From: JBCCMQ01 sp039026235
GTDB taxonomy: Bacteria > Pseudomonadota > Alphaproteobacteria > Rhodobacterales > Rhodobacteraceae
DNA: 64,000 bases
Direction: 5' to 3'
Assembly (NCBI GenBank): GCA_039026235.1
Contig: JBCCMQ010000004.1
Span: 1 to 64,000 of the forward strand
Below, piece by piece: positions 42,287 through 50,426 of the stretch. Under the pieces are notes generated by a model that was not told where the DNA came from, did not search any database, and saw only the letters and a list, made by a program, of their open reading frames with translations. Numbering within the stretch: the first letter of the stretch is position 1; each line of letters begins with the position of its first letter. A program made the position numbers and the translations under genes.

Positions 42287-44899
42287 ATGACTGAACCGAC
42301 ACGGACGACCTGCCCCTACTGCGGCGTTGGCTGCGGTGTGCTGGCGCGCCCGGACGGCACCATTCAAGGCGACAAAGCCCACCCGGCGAATTTCGGCCGT
42401 CTGTGTTCAAAGGGCGCTGCCCTGGGTGCGACCATCGGACCGGAAGGGCGGCTGCTTTATCCCCAGATCGCTGGCGCCCGGGCCTCTTGGTCCGAGGCCT
42501 TGGGTCTGGTTGCAAAGGGCTTTAAGGACGCAATCCAAACGCATGGGCCGGACAGTGTGGCTTTCTATGTCTCGGGCCAGCTGCTGACCGAGGATTACTA
42601 TTTGGCAAACAAGCTGATGAAGGGATTCATCGGCTCTGCCAATATCGACACGAATTCGCGCCTTTGCATGGCTTCGTCCGTGGCCGGCCACAAACGCGCC
42701 TTCGGATCGGATACCGTGCCCGGTCAATACGAAGACTTCGAATTGGCTGACACAATAGTCTTGGTGGGATCGAACCTGGCTTGGTGCCATCCGGTCCTGT
42801 TCCAGCGCCTCGCTGCAGCGAAAGCAAAACGCCCGGGCATGCGGGTGGTGACGGTGGACCCGCGCCGCACGGCTACCACACAAATTGCCGATCTGCATCT
42901 GGGGATACGGCCTGACGGCGACACGGCACTTTTCAATGCGCTTCTGGCAGAGATTGCCCGCCGTGGCCTAATCGATCAAGATTTTGTAGCGGCCCATGTC
43001 GAAGGCCTTGAAACGTCGGTCGCGTCGGCGCGCAGTACGCCGAAGTCTGACGGGCTGACCGAGCAAGACCGAAACGCTTTCATTGATCTCTGGTGCCGCA
43101 GCGAGCGGGTCGTGACGCTGTATTCCCAGGGCGTGAACCAGTCCGCTTATGGGACCGACAAAGTAAATGCGATCCTGAATTGCCATCTGGCAAGCGGACG
43201 TATCGGGCGTCCGGGAATGGGCCCATTTTCGATGACCGGGCAGCCGAATGCCATGGGCGGACGCGAGGTCGGCGGGCTGGCCAACATGCTGGCCTGCCAT
43301 CTCGACATCGAAAATGAAACCCACAGGCAGGCGGTGCAGGACTTCTGGAATGCGCCGGTGATCTGCCAAAAGCCGGGGCTGAAGGCCGTTGATCTGTTCG
43401 ACGCCTGCGGCAAAGGACAGATCCAGGCGCTTTGGATCATGTCAACGAACCCGGCGGTTTCGATGCCGGACGCCGATGGTGTGGCTGCCGCCATCCGCAG
43501 CGTCCCCTTTACGGTCGTCTCGGACATCGTCGACGAAACCGATACGGCGCGCCTTGCCGATGTCCTGCTCCCGGCCACGGCCTGGGGGGAGAAATCGGGC
43601 ACGGTTACAAATTCCGAGCGTCGAATTTCGCGGCAGCGACCTTTTCTTCCGGCACCAGGCGAGGCCCGTCCGGACTGGAAGATCATTGCCGATGTCGCCA
43701 CGCAAATGGGATGGGGTGCGGATTTCTGCTATGCGTCCGAAGCGGAGGTTTTTCGCGAATACGCGGCCATGACGCGCCTGTCTCGCGACTTTGGCCGCGA
43801 TCTGGATCTGACCGGTCTCTCTGGTCTGTCCGATGCCGAATATGATGCGCTGGCACCCGTGGTCTGGCCGGTGCCCGAGACCGGCCATCAAGGGCCACGC
43901 TTTTTCGCCGATGGAGGCTTCTACCACGCGAACCGCAAAGCTAAGATGCTGCCGGTCGAGGCACCGGCGCACCGGCGGTCTGAACAGGGTCTGATCTTGC
44001 TGAATACCGGCCGCGTCCGCGACCACTGGCATACCATGACGCGGACCGGGCGGGCGGCACAGCTGAATGCCCATCTGGCGGAGCCTTACCTTGAAATTCA
44101 CCCGGAAGATGCCGCGCGTATCGGTCTTTTACCGGCCAGTCTGGCACGGATCGAAAGCCCGCAAGGTACGGCCATCTTGCGCGTCATGATCAGCACCCGC
44201 ATTGCACCTGGACAGGCCTTTGCCCCGATGCACTGGACGGCCGAGACCAGTTCAGCGGGGCGCGTCAACACGCTGGTCGCACCCTTGACTGACAAGGTTT
44301 CGGGTCAGCCCGCGTCGAAATCCCAGCCGGTGCGTGTCACGGCGTTTGGTGCGGCGTGGTACGGCTTTGCCGCATCGACGGAACAGATGACGCCCGAGCG
44401 ACCCTATGCGGCCGTTGCCCGAAGCGACACGGGCTGGCGGGCCGAGATTGCCGGGTGCAAAACGCCCCATGATTGGGTGGGTGAGGCGCGGGCGGTTCTT
44501 CGGATCGATACAGGCACCGCCAGCCTCAGCCTTGATTCGGCAAGGGGAACGGCCCGGGTGGCCATTGCGCACAAAGAACGTCTTCTGGGGCTCTTCTTTG
44601 CCGCTACGGAACCAGTGGCCGTGGCCCGCGCCCATGTCATTGCCCTGATCGGAACAGAGACCCCGGCCGATGTGGCGCTGGCCGGTGTGCCGGGTATGGA
44701 CCGGCCCGATCCGGGTGCCATCGTCTGCGCCTGCAAGAGCGTCGGCATCAACACCATCAAGGCGGCGATACGCGACGGCGCCGCATCGGTCGACGCGCTG
44801 GGGGGTTGCACGGGGGCTGGCACCGGCTGTGGCGCCTGCCGCCCGGAACTGGAAGCGCTCATCGCGCGCACCATGCCACCGGCCCTGGCGGCGGAATAA
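42287..44899 (+). CDS. nasA: Assimilatory nitrate reductase catalytic subunit
   Basis: Reduces nitrate to nitrite in the cytoplasm with a molybdopterin guanine dinucleotide cofactor. The 870-residue protein begins with a [4Fe-4S] motif (C9, C12, C16, C40 in TTCPYCGVGCGV and GRLCSKG). The probable molybdenum ligand is C127 (NSRLCMASS), and MGD-binding segments such as GSNLAWCHPVLF and TNPAVSMPDADGV follow. The C terminus carries a BFD-type [2Fe-2S] domain (IVCACKSVG...CTGAGTGCGACRPELEALI). The ATG at 42287 is 46 bases after the NirB-like stop. The electron donor is most likely the NirB-like protein upstream or a ferredoxin. Confidence 0.95.
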   Translation: MTEPTRTTCPYCGVGCGVLARPDGTIQGDKAHPANFGRLCSKGAALGATIGPEGRLLYPQIAGARASWSEALGLVAKGFKDAIQTHGPDSVAFYVSGQLLTEDYYLANKLMKGFIGSANIDTNSRLCMASSVAGHKRAFGSDTVPGQYEDFELADTIVLVGSNLAWCHPVLFQRLAAAKAKRPGMRVVTVDPRRTATTQIADLHLGIRPDGDTALFNALLAEIARRGLIDQDFVAAHVEGLETSVASARSTPKSDGLTEQDRNAFIDLWCRSERVVTLYSQGVNQSAYGTDKVNAILNCHLASGRIGRPGMGPFSMTGQPNAMGGREVGGLANMLACHLDIENETHRQAVQDFWNAPVICQKPGLKAVDLFDACGKGQIQALWIMSTNPAVSMPDADGVAAAIRSVPFTVVSDIVDETDTARLADVLLPATAWGEKSGTVTNSERRISRQRPFLPAPGEARPDWKIIADVATQMGWGADFCYASEAEVFREYAAMTRLSRDFGRDLDLTGLSGLSDAEYDALAPVVWPVPETGHQGPRFFADGGFYHANRKAKMLPVEAPAHRRSEQGLILLNTGRVRDHWHTMTRTGRAAQLNAHLAEPYLEIHPEDAARIGLLPASLARIESPQGTAILRVMISTRIAPGQAFAPMHWTAETSSAGRVNTLVAPLTDKVSGQPASKSQPVRVTAFGAAWYGFAASTEQMTPERPYAAVARSDTGWRAEIAGCKTPHDWVGEARAVLRIDTGTASLSLDSARGTARVAIAHKERLLGLFFAATEPVAVARAHVIALIGTETPADVALAGVPGMDRPDPGAIVCACKSVGINTIKAAIRDGAASVDALGGCTGAGTGCGACRPELEALIARTMPPALAAE

Positions 44900-44928
44900 C
44901 GGGGAGAAGAGCGATCAAGACCTTTCCG

Positions 44929-46326
44929 ATGTTCCTGCGCATGGAAGACCGCCGCGTCGTGATCGTGGGGGGCGGCGAACAGGCGGCCCAGAAATGCCGT
45001 CTGCTTCTGAAGACCGAAGCGCAGATCGATATCGTGTCGCACACGCTGGACCCCGAGCTTGCGGGCGTCGTGGCCAAGGGGCGCGCGCGCCACATTGACG
45101 GACCCCTGCGACCATCGCTTTTGAAAGACGCGGCGCTTGTTTTCGTCGCCACAGGCTGTCCGGGCGCCGATGCGGGTTCGCACGCGCTGGCGCGGGACGC
45201 CGGGGCGCTGGTCAACGTGGTCGATCAACCGGATCTTTGCGAAGCGATCACCCCGTCGATCGTCGATCGGGACCCGGTCGTTGTGGCCATCGGGACCGAA
45301 GGCACGGCACCCGTACTCGCCCGCCAGATCAAGACCCGCATCGAATACCTTCTTGAGCCGAGTATCGGTGAGCTGGCCGCGCTTGCGGGCCGTCTGCGCC
45401 AGGCTGTGGCAGCGCGGGTCCCGCCGCGTGACCGCCGTGCATTCTGGCGTTGGGTCTTCGCCGACGCGCCACGCCAGGCGGCGGCTAGGAACGATCTATC
45501 CGCCAGTGCCGAACTTATGAAAAGCGCCATCGAAGCCGGAGAGGCGCCGGGCGCGGCAAAAACCGGCCGTATCGCATTGGTTGGGGCCGGGCCCGGCGCG
45601 GCCGATCTGTTGACCCTGCGTGCCGTGCAGCGGCTGCAGGAAGCTGATGTGATCTTCTATGACCGTCTGGTCGACCCGAGGGTGCTTGAACTCGCGCGCC
45701 GGGATGCGGAACGGATCTATGTGGGCAAGGCCGTCGGCGCATGCGCATGGCCGCAGGACCGGATCGACGCCGTGGTGGTTGCAGCCGCGCAGCGGGGCCA
45801 GTCCGTTGTGCGGCTCAAAAGCGGTGACCCGACCATCTTTGGGCGGGCCGATGAAGAGGTTGCGGCCGCACGTCGGGCCGGTGTCGATATCGAAATCGTG
45901 CCGGGGATTACCGCCGCCACTGCCGCGGCCGCCGGGGCGGGTCGATCGCTGACCCGGCGCGGCGAAACGGACCGTGTGGTTCTGGCAACCGGCACCAGTC
46001 GCGACGGCGACCCGGCGCCCAGCTTTCGCGAGACATTGCGACCCGGGACGACACTTGCGCTCTACATGGCCACCAAAGCCGGAGCGCGCATACGCGACGA
46101 GCTGTTGGCCGCCGGCATCCCCGGCGATACCGAAGTGGAGGTCGTTGCCAATGCCTCAAAGGACGGCGAACAGCGGGTGCGCGGTGATCTCTCGGATTTC
46201 TGCGACAGGATGAAGGATGCGCGGATCAGCCATCCGGCGGTCATTCTGATACGGCGCAAAAAGACCTGTGCATCGGTCGAAAGCATCGCCCCGCGCCAGT
46301 TAGCCGTATCGGCGGCATCGCTCTAG
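44929..46326 (+). CDS. cysG: Siroheme synthase CysG
   Basis: The protein joins a precorrin-2 dehydrogenase/ferrochelatase (residues 1-200, VVIVGGGEQAAQKCRLLLK) to a uroporphyrinogen-III C-methyltransferase (residues 210-450, IALVGAGPGAADLLTLRAVQRLQEADVIFYDRLVDP, RLKSGDPTIFGRADEE, VVPGITAATAAAA-type EIVPGITAATAAAA). Siroheme is needed by nitrite and sulfite reductases. The only ATG near the family start is 44929. Relatives usually begin five residues earlier at a Met-Lys-Thr-Phe-Pro, and here that position is ATC (44914) with GGGGAGAAGA well placed in front of it. Confidence 0.9.
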   Translation: MFLRMEDRRVVIVGGGEQAAQKCRLLLKTEAQIDIVSHTLDPELAGVVAKGRARHIDGPLRPSLLKDAALVFVATGCPGADAGSHALARDAGALVNVVDQPDLCEAITPSIVDRDPVVVAIGTEGTAPVLARQIKTRIEYLLEPSIGELAALAGRLRQAVAARVPPRDRRAFWRWVFADAPRQAAARNDLSASAELMKSAIEAGEAPGAAKTGRIALVGAGPGAADLLTLRAVQRLQEADVIFYDRLVDPRVLELARRDAERIYVGKAVGACAWPQDRIDAVVVAAAQRGQSVVRLKSGDPTIFGRADEEVAAARRAGVDIEIVPGITAATAAAAGAGRSLTRRGETDRVVLATGTSRDGDPAPSFRETLRPGTTLALYMATKAGARIRDELLAAGIPGDTEVEVVANASKDGEQRVRGDLSDFCDRMKDARISHPAVILIRRKKTCASVESIAPRQLAVSAASL

Positions 46327-46541
46327 CGTGCGCCAGCCCGCATAGGTTCGGGCCACGAAAGCCAAACGAAATTCATGCAGCAGAGATTGAAAGCCTGGCG
46401 GGTTGGTGTATTTGCAGGGCTCCGAAGCCCGACACATCCGCCCGGTCCGGCGCGCTTGTCAGGGTCCCGCCAACGCCGCCTGGCGCGGCGGGTCCAAAAC
46501 GGCAGTCGGCAGAGCGGGGATCAAGCCCGGAAGGATGACCG

Positions 46542-48071
46542 ATGATATCTACGCTGCGCGGCCTTTGCGCGCCCCACGATGACGACACCCCGGCGCTGGG
46601 CGCCCCGGGCCGTGACTGGTTGAGCTACGGCGCGCTGCGCGCACTTTCGCAGGAGGTGGAGGAAGGCCTTAGGGGGTTTGGCGTGTCCGCGACCGACCGC
46701 GTGGCGATCGTTCTCGCCAATGGCCCCGATATGGCCAGCGCCTTTTTCACGATTGCCCAGGCGGCTGCCACGGCCCCCCTGAACCCGGCCTACCGGAAGG
46801 AAGAATTTCTGTTCTACCTCAAGGATCTCGGCGCCAAAGCTCTGGTCGTTTCCAAGGACTATGACGGTCCCGCTTTGGCGGCTGGCCGGCAACTCGGGCT
46901 TCTTATACTGCACCTCACGCCCCGCGCGGCGGCCGGTGACTTTGAGCTGGCGGCCGAACGCGATGTGCCCTTGGGCGAACCTGCCGAAACCGTTCGCCCT
47001 GACGCCGACGACATGGCCTTGATCCTGCATACATCCGGTACGACATCGCGACCGAAGATCGTTCCGCTGACCCAGCGCAATGTTGCGTCTTCTGCCCAGA
47101 ACATCGCCGCCTCGCTGAACTTGAACCCCGCAGACCGATGCCTTAACGTCATGCCGCTGTTCCACATTCACGGTCTTGTTGCCGCCGTTTCGGCCACCTT
47201 TGCGGCGGGTGGATCAATCTGGTGCGCCCCGGGTTTTGACGCCTTGCGCTTCTTCAGCTGGATGTCAGAAGCGCGCCCAAGCTGGTACACGGCCGTACCC
47301 ACCATGCACCAGGCGATCCTGTCACGCGCAGGGCGCAACGCCGAGGTCGTCGCCGACGTGCCGCTTCGGTTCCTGCGGTCCTCATCGGCAAGCCTTCCGG
47401 CCCAGGTGATGGAGGCACTTCAGCAGACCTTTGGTGCGCCAGTTATCGAGGCTTACGGCATGACCGAAGCGGCCCATCAGATGTGCTGCAATCCCCTTGC
47501 GCTGCAAAAGCCGGGCTCGGTTGGCGTGGCCGCCGGACCCGAGGTGGCGATTGCGCATGAAACCCGCAACGAGATCAGTTCCGGAACGGGTGAGGTGGTG
47601 ATTTCGGGCCCGAATGTGACGCCGGGCTACGAAAGCAACCCCGAAGCCAATGCCAAGAACTTCTTCGAGGCCCAGGGCAAGCGCTGGTTTCGGACCGGTG
47701 ATCAGGGGGCCCTGGACGCGGACGGGTATCTGCATCTGACGGGCAGGCTGAAAGAAATCATCAATCGAGGCGGCGAAAAGATCAGCCCGCTTGAGGTTGA
47801 TGGGGTCCTGCTTGACCATCCGGCCGTTCAGCAGGTTGTCACATTTGCCCTGCCCCATCCGAAACTGGGGGAAGAGGTCGCGGCAGCCCTGGTCCTGAAG
47901 GACGGGCAGGACGCCGATGAACGCGCCATCCGCGATTTCGCCGCGACACGTATGGCCGATTTCAAGGTGCCGCGACGGGTGATCATTCTCGATGAATTAC
48001 CCAAGGGTGCGACGGGCAAGATCCAACGCATCGGCATGGCCGAAAAACTGGGGCTCGTGACCAAGGCCTGA
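46542..48071 (+). CDS. Acyl-CoA synthetase (AMP-forming)
   Basis: The 509-residue protein belongs to the acyl-adenylate family. The AMP motif is ALILHTSGTTSRPKIVPLT, then PLFHIHGLVAA, EAYGMTEAAHQMCCNPL, RTGDQGALDADGYLHLTGRLKEIINRGGEKISP and the C-terminal lysine in PKGATGKIQR. It is closest in pattern to the oxalate/medium-chain CoA ligase type. The 215 bases between cysG and this ATG contain one 56-codon frame without a ribosome binding site and nothing else I recognise. A ketopantoate reductase-like gene follows. Confidence 0.88.
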   Translation: MISTLRGLCAPHDDDTPALGAPGRDWLSYGALRALSQEVEEGLRGFGVSATDRVAIVLANGPDMASAFFTIAQAAATAPLNPAYRKEEFLFYLKDLGAKALVVSKDYDGPALAAGRQLGLLILHLTPRAAAGDFELAAERDVPLGEPAETVRPDADDMALILHTSGTTSRPKIVPLTQRNVASSAQNIAASLNLNPADRCLNVMPLFHIHGLVAAVSATFAAGGSIWCAPGFDALRFFSWMSEARPSWYTAVPTMHQAILSRAGRNAEVVADVPLRFLRSSSASLPAQVMEALQQTFGAPVIEAYGMTEAAHQMCCNPLALQKPGSVGVAAGPEVAIAHETRNEISSGTGEVVISGPNVTPGYESNPEANAKNFFEAQGKRWFRTGDQGALDADGYLHLTGRLKEIINRGGEKISPLEVDGVLLDHPAVQQVVTFALPHPKLGEEVAAALVLKDGQDADERAIRDFAATRMADFKVPRRVIILDELPKGATGKIQRIGMAEKLGLVTKA

Positions 48072-48104
48072 CCTTACGAAGCCCGGGATAAGGAACGTGA
48101 GATC

Positions 48105-49088
48105 ATGAAGATATGCGTTTTCGGCGCCGGGGCCATTGGCGGCTTTCTGGGCGTGAAACTGGTGGAGGCCGGGGCCGATGTCAGCCTCGTCGCCCGGGGC
48201 CCGCATCTGGCCGCCATGCGCGAACATGGGCTTCGGCTGATTGCCGAGGACGGCGACACCAGCGTTCGGGTCAGAGCGTCTGACCGACCTGAGGAACTTG
48301 GCCCGCAGGATTATGTCATCGTGACCCTCAAAGCCCATTCCGTGCCGCCGTTGGTGGCGGCAATGGCGCCGTTGATCGGACCAGAGACAACCATCGTTAG
48401 CGGTGTGAACGGCGTGCCGTGGTGGTATTTTCACAGACTTGGCGGCCCCTTTGAAGGCACCCGGCTGGCCTCGGTCGACCCCGGTGACGCGCAATGGAAC
48501 GGCTTTGGCCCGGACCGCGTGCTAGGCTGTGTCGTCTACCCGGCCGCCGAAGTCACCGAGCCCGGCGTGATCCGCCATATCGAAGGCAACCGCTTTAGCC
48601 TTGGCGAACCGGACGGATCAAAGTCCGAGCGCGCCCTGGCGCTGTCCCAGGTGCTAACGTCAGCCGGCCTTCGGGCGCCGGTGCGCCCGCGGCTTCGAGA
48701 TGAGATCTGGGTGAAGCTCTGGGGCAATCTGTCCTTCAACCCAATCTCTGCCCTGACCACGGCCACGCTGGATGTGCTTTGCACGGCGACCGGCACCCGG
48801 GCTGTCGCCCGGGCAATGATGCTGGAAGCGCAAGAGATTGCCGAAAAGCTGGGCGTCAAGTTTCCCATCGACGTCGATCGCAGGATCGCCGGTGGGGCCG
48901 CCGTCGGCGCCCATCGCACCTCGATGCTGCAGGATCTCGAAGCGGGTCGGCCTATGGAAATTGACGCGCTGGTGGGCTCGGTTCAGGAACTTGGCCGGAT
49001 CACAGCCACGCCGACACCGACAATCGACACGGTTCTGGGGTTAATTCAGCTGCGCGCAAGCGTGGCTGGGCTGTACGACCCTGCTTAG
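48105..49088 (+). CDS. 2-Dehydropantoate 2-reductase family protein
   Basis: The 327-residue protein has the N-terminal NADP site KICVFGAGAIGGFLGVKL and the C-terminal ApbA/PanE domain (RDEIWVKLWGNLSFNPISALTTATLDVL, AHRTSMLQDLEAGRPMEIDALVGSV). The catalytic lysine is in WVKLWGN, and the ExxA/R-S-T pattern is present. It may be PanE of coenzyme A synthesis or one of the paralogs that act on other 2-oxo acids; its link to the acyl-CoA synthetase upstream favours a catabolic role but does not prove it. Confidence 0.88.
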   Translation: MKICVFGAGAIGGFLGVKLVEAGADVSLVARGPHLAAMREHGLRLIAEDGDTSVRVRASDRPEELGPQDYVIVTLKAHSVPPLVAAMAPLIGPETTIVSGVNGVPWWYFHRLGGPFEGTRLASVDPGDAQWNGFGPDRVLGCVVYPAAEVTEPGVIRHIEGNRFSLGEPDGSKSERALALSQVLTSAGLRAPVRPRLRDEIWVKLWGNLSFNPISALTTATLDVLCTATGTRAVARAMMLEAQEIAEKLGVKFPIDVDRRIAGGAAVGAHRTSMLQDLEAGRPMEIDALVGSVQELGRITATPTPTIDTVLGLIQLRASVAGLYDPA

Positions 49089-49248
49089 TCTATTTGCAAA
49101 TGCACTGAAATCGTACGGATTTCGGCCTGCATGTGCCTAAGTTTCAACAAGCTTCCGTGATCGGGTTTCAATCACGCGACACAGTCGCGCGGGTCTATGA
49201 TACAGGTGTTCCTGAGCCGCGCGTCAAGACGCTGGACAGGAGCAGAGC

Positions 49249-49383
49249 ATGGACAAGGAAACAGAAACCACGGGCGCGTCCGAAACCGGATCTTCGGCCG
49301 AAACACGCGCACCCGCATCGCAGCAAAGCCCAAAGCCGGCACCGCAGACGCCGCGCCGCTTCGACGACTGGGCACAGATTTAA
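49249..49383 (+). CDS. Small proline/threonine-rich protein, 44 aa
   Basis: A short frame from ATG 49249 to TAA 49383, with AGGAG ideally placed upstream. The product begins MDKETETTGASETGSSAETR, is rich in Thr, Ala, Pro and Gln, and ends RRFDDWAQI. It has no hydrophobic segment, so it is a soluble, probably unfolded small protein. I do not recognise a family. It precedes the TfoX-C gene by 46 bases and could be co-transcribed. Confidence 0.5.
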   Translation: MDKETETTGASETGSSAETRAPASQQSPKPAPQTPRRFDDWAQI

Positions 49384-49429
49384 CCGCCCACAGATTGGCG
49401 GCAGACCATATCCGTGCCACTGTCGCGGA

Positions 49430-49771
49430 ATGAGCCAGCCTGTCACGTCAATCCGGAACCTCGGCGCCGCCATGGCCGAGGCATTTGCCAAGGTCGGCAT
49501 AACCACGGCTGACGAACTGCGGGACCTTGGCACAGACGCCGCCTACGCTCGGCTTCTTGCCGCTGGCGCGCGGCCCCACTTTATCGCCTATTACGCGATA
49601 GAAATGGGCTTGAAGGGCCGCCCCTGGAACGATTGCACCGGGGACGAAAAGACCGCCCTACGCCAGCGCTTCGATGCGCTAAAGGCAAATCGAAAGTCCA
49701 CTGCCCCCGAGGGTATCGAGAAGATCCTGGACGAATTAGGCGTCAGGCCCGCTACGCCGCGCGCGTCATAG
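49430..49771 (+). CDS. TfoX C-terminal domain protein
   Basis: The 113-residue protein consists of the helix-hairpin-helix-like C-terminal domain of TfoX/Sxy proteins: IRNLGAAMAEAFAKVGITTADELRDLGTDAAYARLLAAGARPHFIAYYAIEMGLKGRPWND. Full TfoX regulates competence genes; free-standing C-terminal domains have no defined role. The ATG at 49430 starts right before this domain. It faces ndk with only 14 bases between the stops. Confidence 0.82.
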   Translation: MSQPVTSIRNLGAAMAEAFAKVGITTADELRDLGTDAAYARLLAAGARPHFIAYYAIEMGLKGRPWNDCTGDEKTALRQRFDALKANRKSTAPEGIEKILDELGVRPATPRAS

Positions 49772-49785
49772 GAAACCGGCCGAGG

Positions 49786-50208
49786 TTAACCGACCAGTTC
49801 CAATCCGGAAAAGAAGTACGAGATCTCGACCGCCGCCGTCTCGGGCGCGTCAGAGCCGTGCACCGAGTTTTCGCCAACGGATTCTGCAAACTCCGCACGA
49901 ATGGTTCCGGGGGCCGCATCGGCTGGATTGGTTGCGCCCATGACTTCGCGGTTCTTCGCGATTGCGCCCTCGCCCTCAAGCACCTGCACCACAACTGGCT
50001 CTGAGGCCATAAAAGTGCAAAGTTCGTCGTAAAACGGTCGCTCGGCGTGGACCTTGTAGAACTCTCCAGCCTGCGCCTTGGTCAGATGGATACGTTTCTG
50101 TGCCACGATGCGCAGACCCGCGTCTTCGAACTTTGTGTTGATCTTGCCGGTCAGGTTGCGGCGCGTTGCATCGGGTTTGATGATCGAAAGCGTGCGTTCG
50201 GTCGCCAT
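49786..50208 (-). CDS. ndk: Nucleoside diphosphate kinase
   Basis: Balances nucleoside triphosphate pools by moving the gamma phosphate through a histidine. The 140-residue protein has the standard length and sequence: RTLSIIKPDATRRN, EFYKVHAERPFYDEL, GATNPADAAPGTIRAEFAESVGENSVHGSDAPETA with the active histidine in NSVHGSD. It is monocistronic, with its own promoter region of about 200 bases shared with the divergent ABC-F gene. Confidence 0.97.
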   Translation of the reverse strand: MATERTLSIIKPDATRRNLTGKINTKFEDAGLRIVAQKRIHLTKAQAGEFYKVHAERPFYDELCTFMASEPVVVQVLEGEGAIAKNREVMGATNPADAAPGTIRAEFAESVGENSVHGSDAPETAAVEISYFFSGLELVG

Positions 50209-50426
50209 TTAGGCCTCTTCTCTTGCTTCGGCAGCGGGCCCTATGCCCGATGCGCAAATTCCGGCGCCCACTAGCATGGGTCGTGCGGGATGGAAAGTGC
50301 CGCAGACGGCGGATCGACCGCTGGTAGCGCTCGCGCCGCAAGACTGGCGCGCCGTCCCGCGGAAAGCCATTTGAAACCCAGTGCTGGCCGCTTTCCGTCC
50401 TGCCGAAAATGATCTAGGGCAAGCCT

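Noticed and set aside
42180..42290. A single frameshift as the cause of the short nirB
   Set aside because: I read all three frames between the BFD cysteines and nasA. None continues with the expected cysteine pair or siroheme domain, and only about 100 bases are available, so a deletion or replacement is required.
46376..46546. A 56-codon frame between cysG and the acyl-CoA synthetase
   Set aside because: It lacks a ribosome binding site, is rich in arginine from GC-rich random codons and has no recognisable content.
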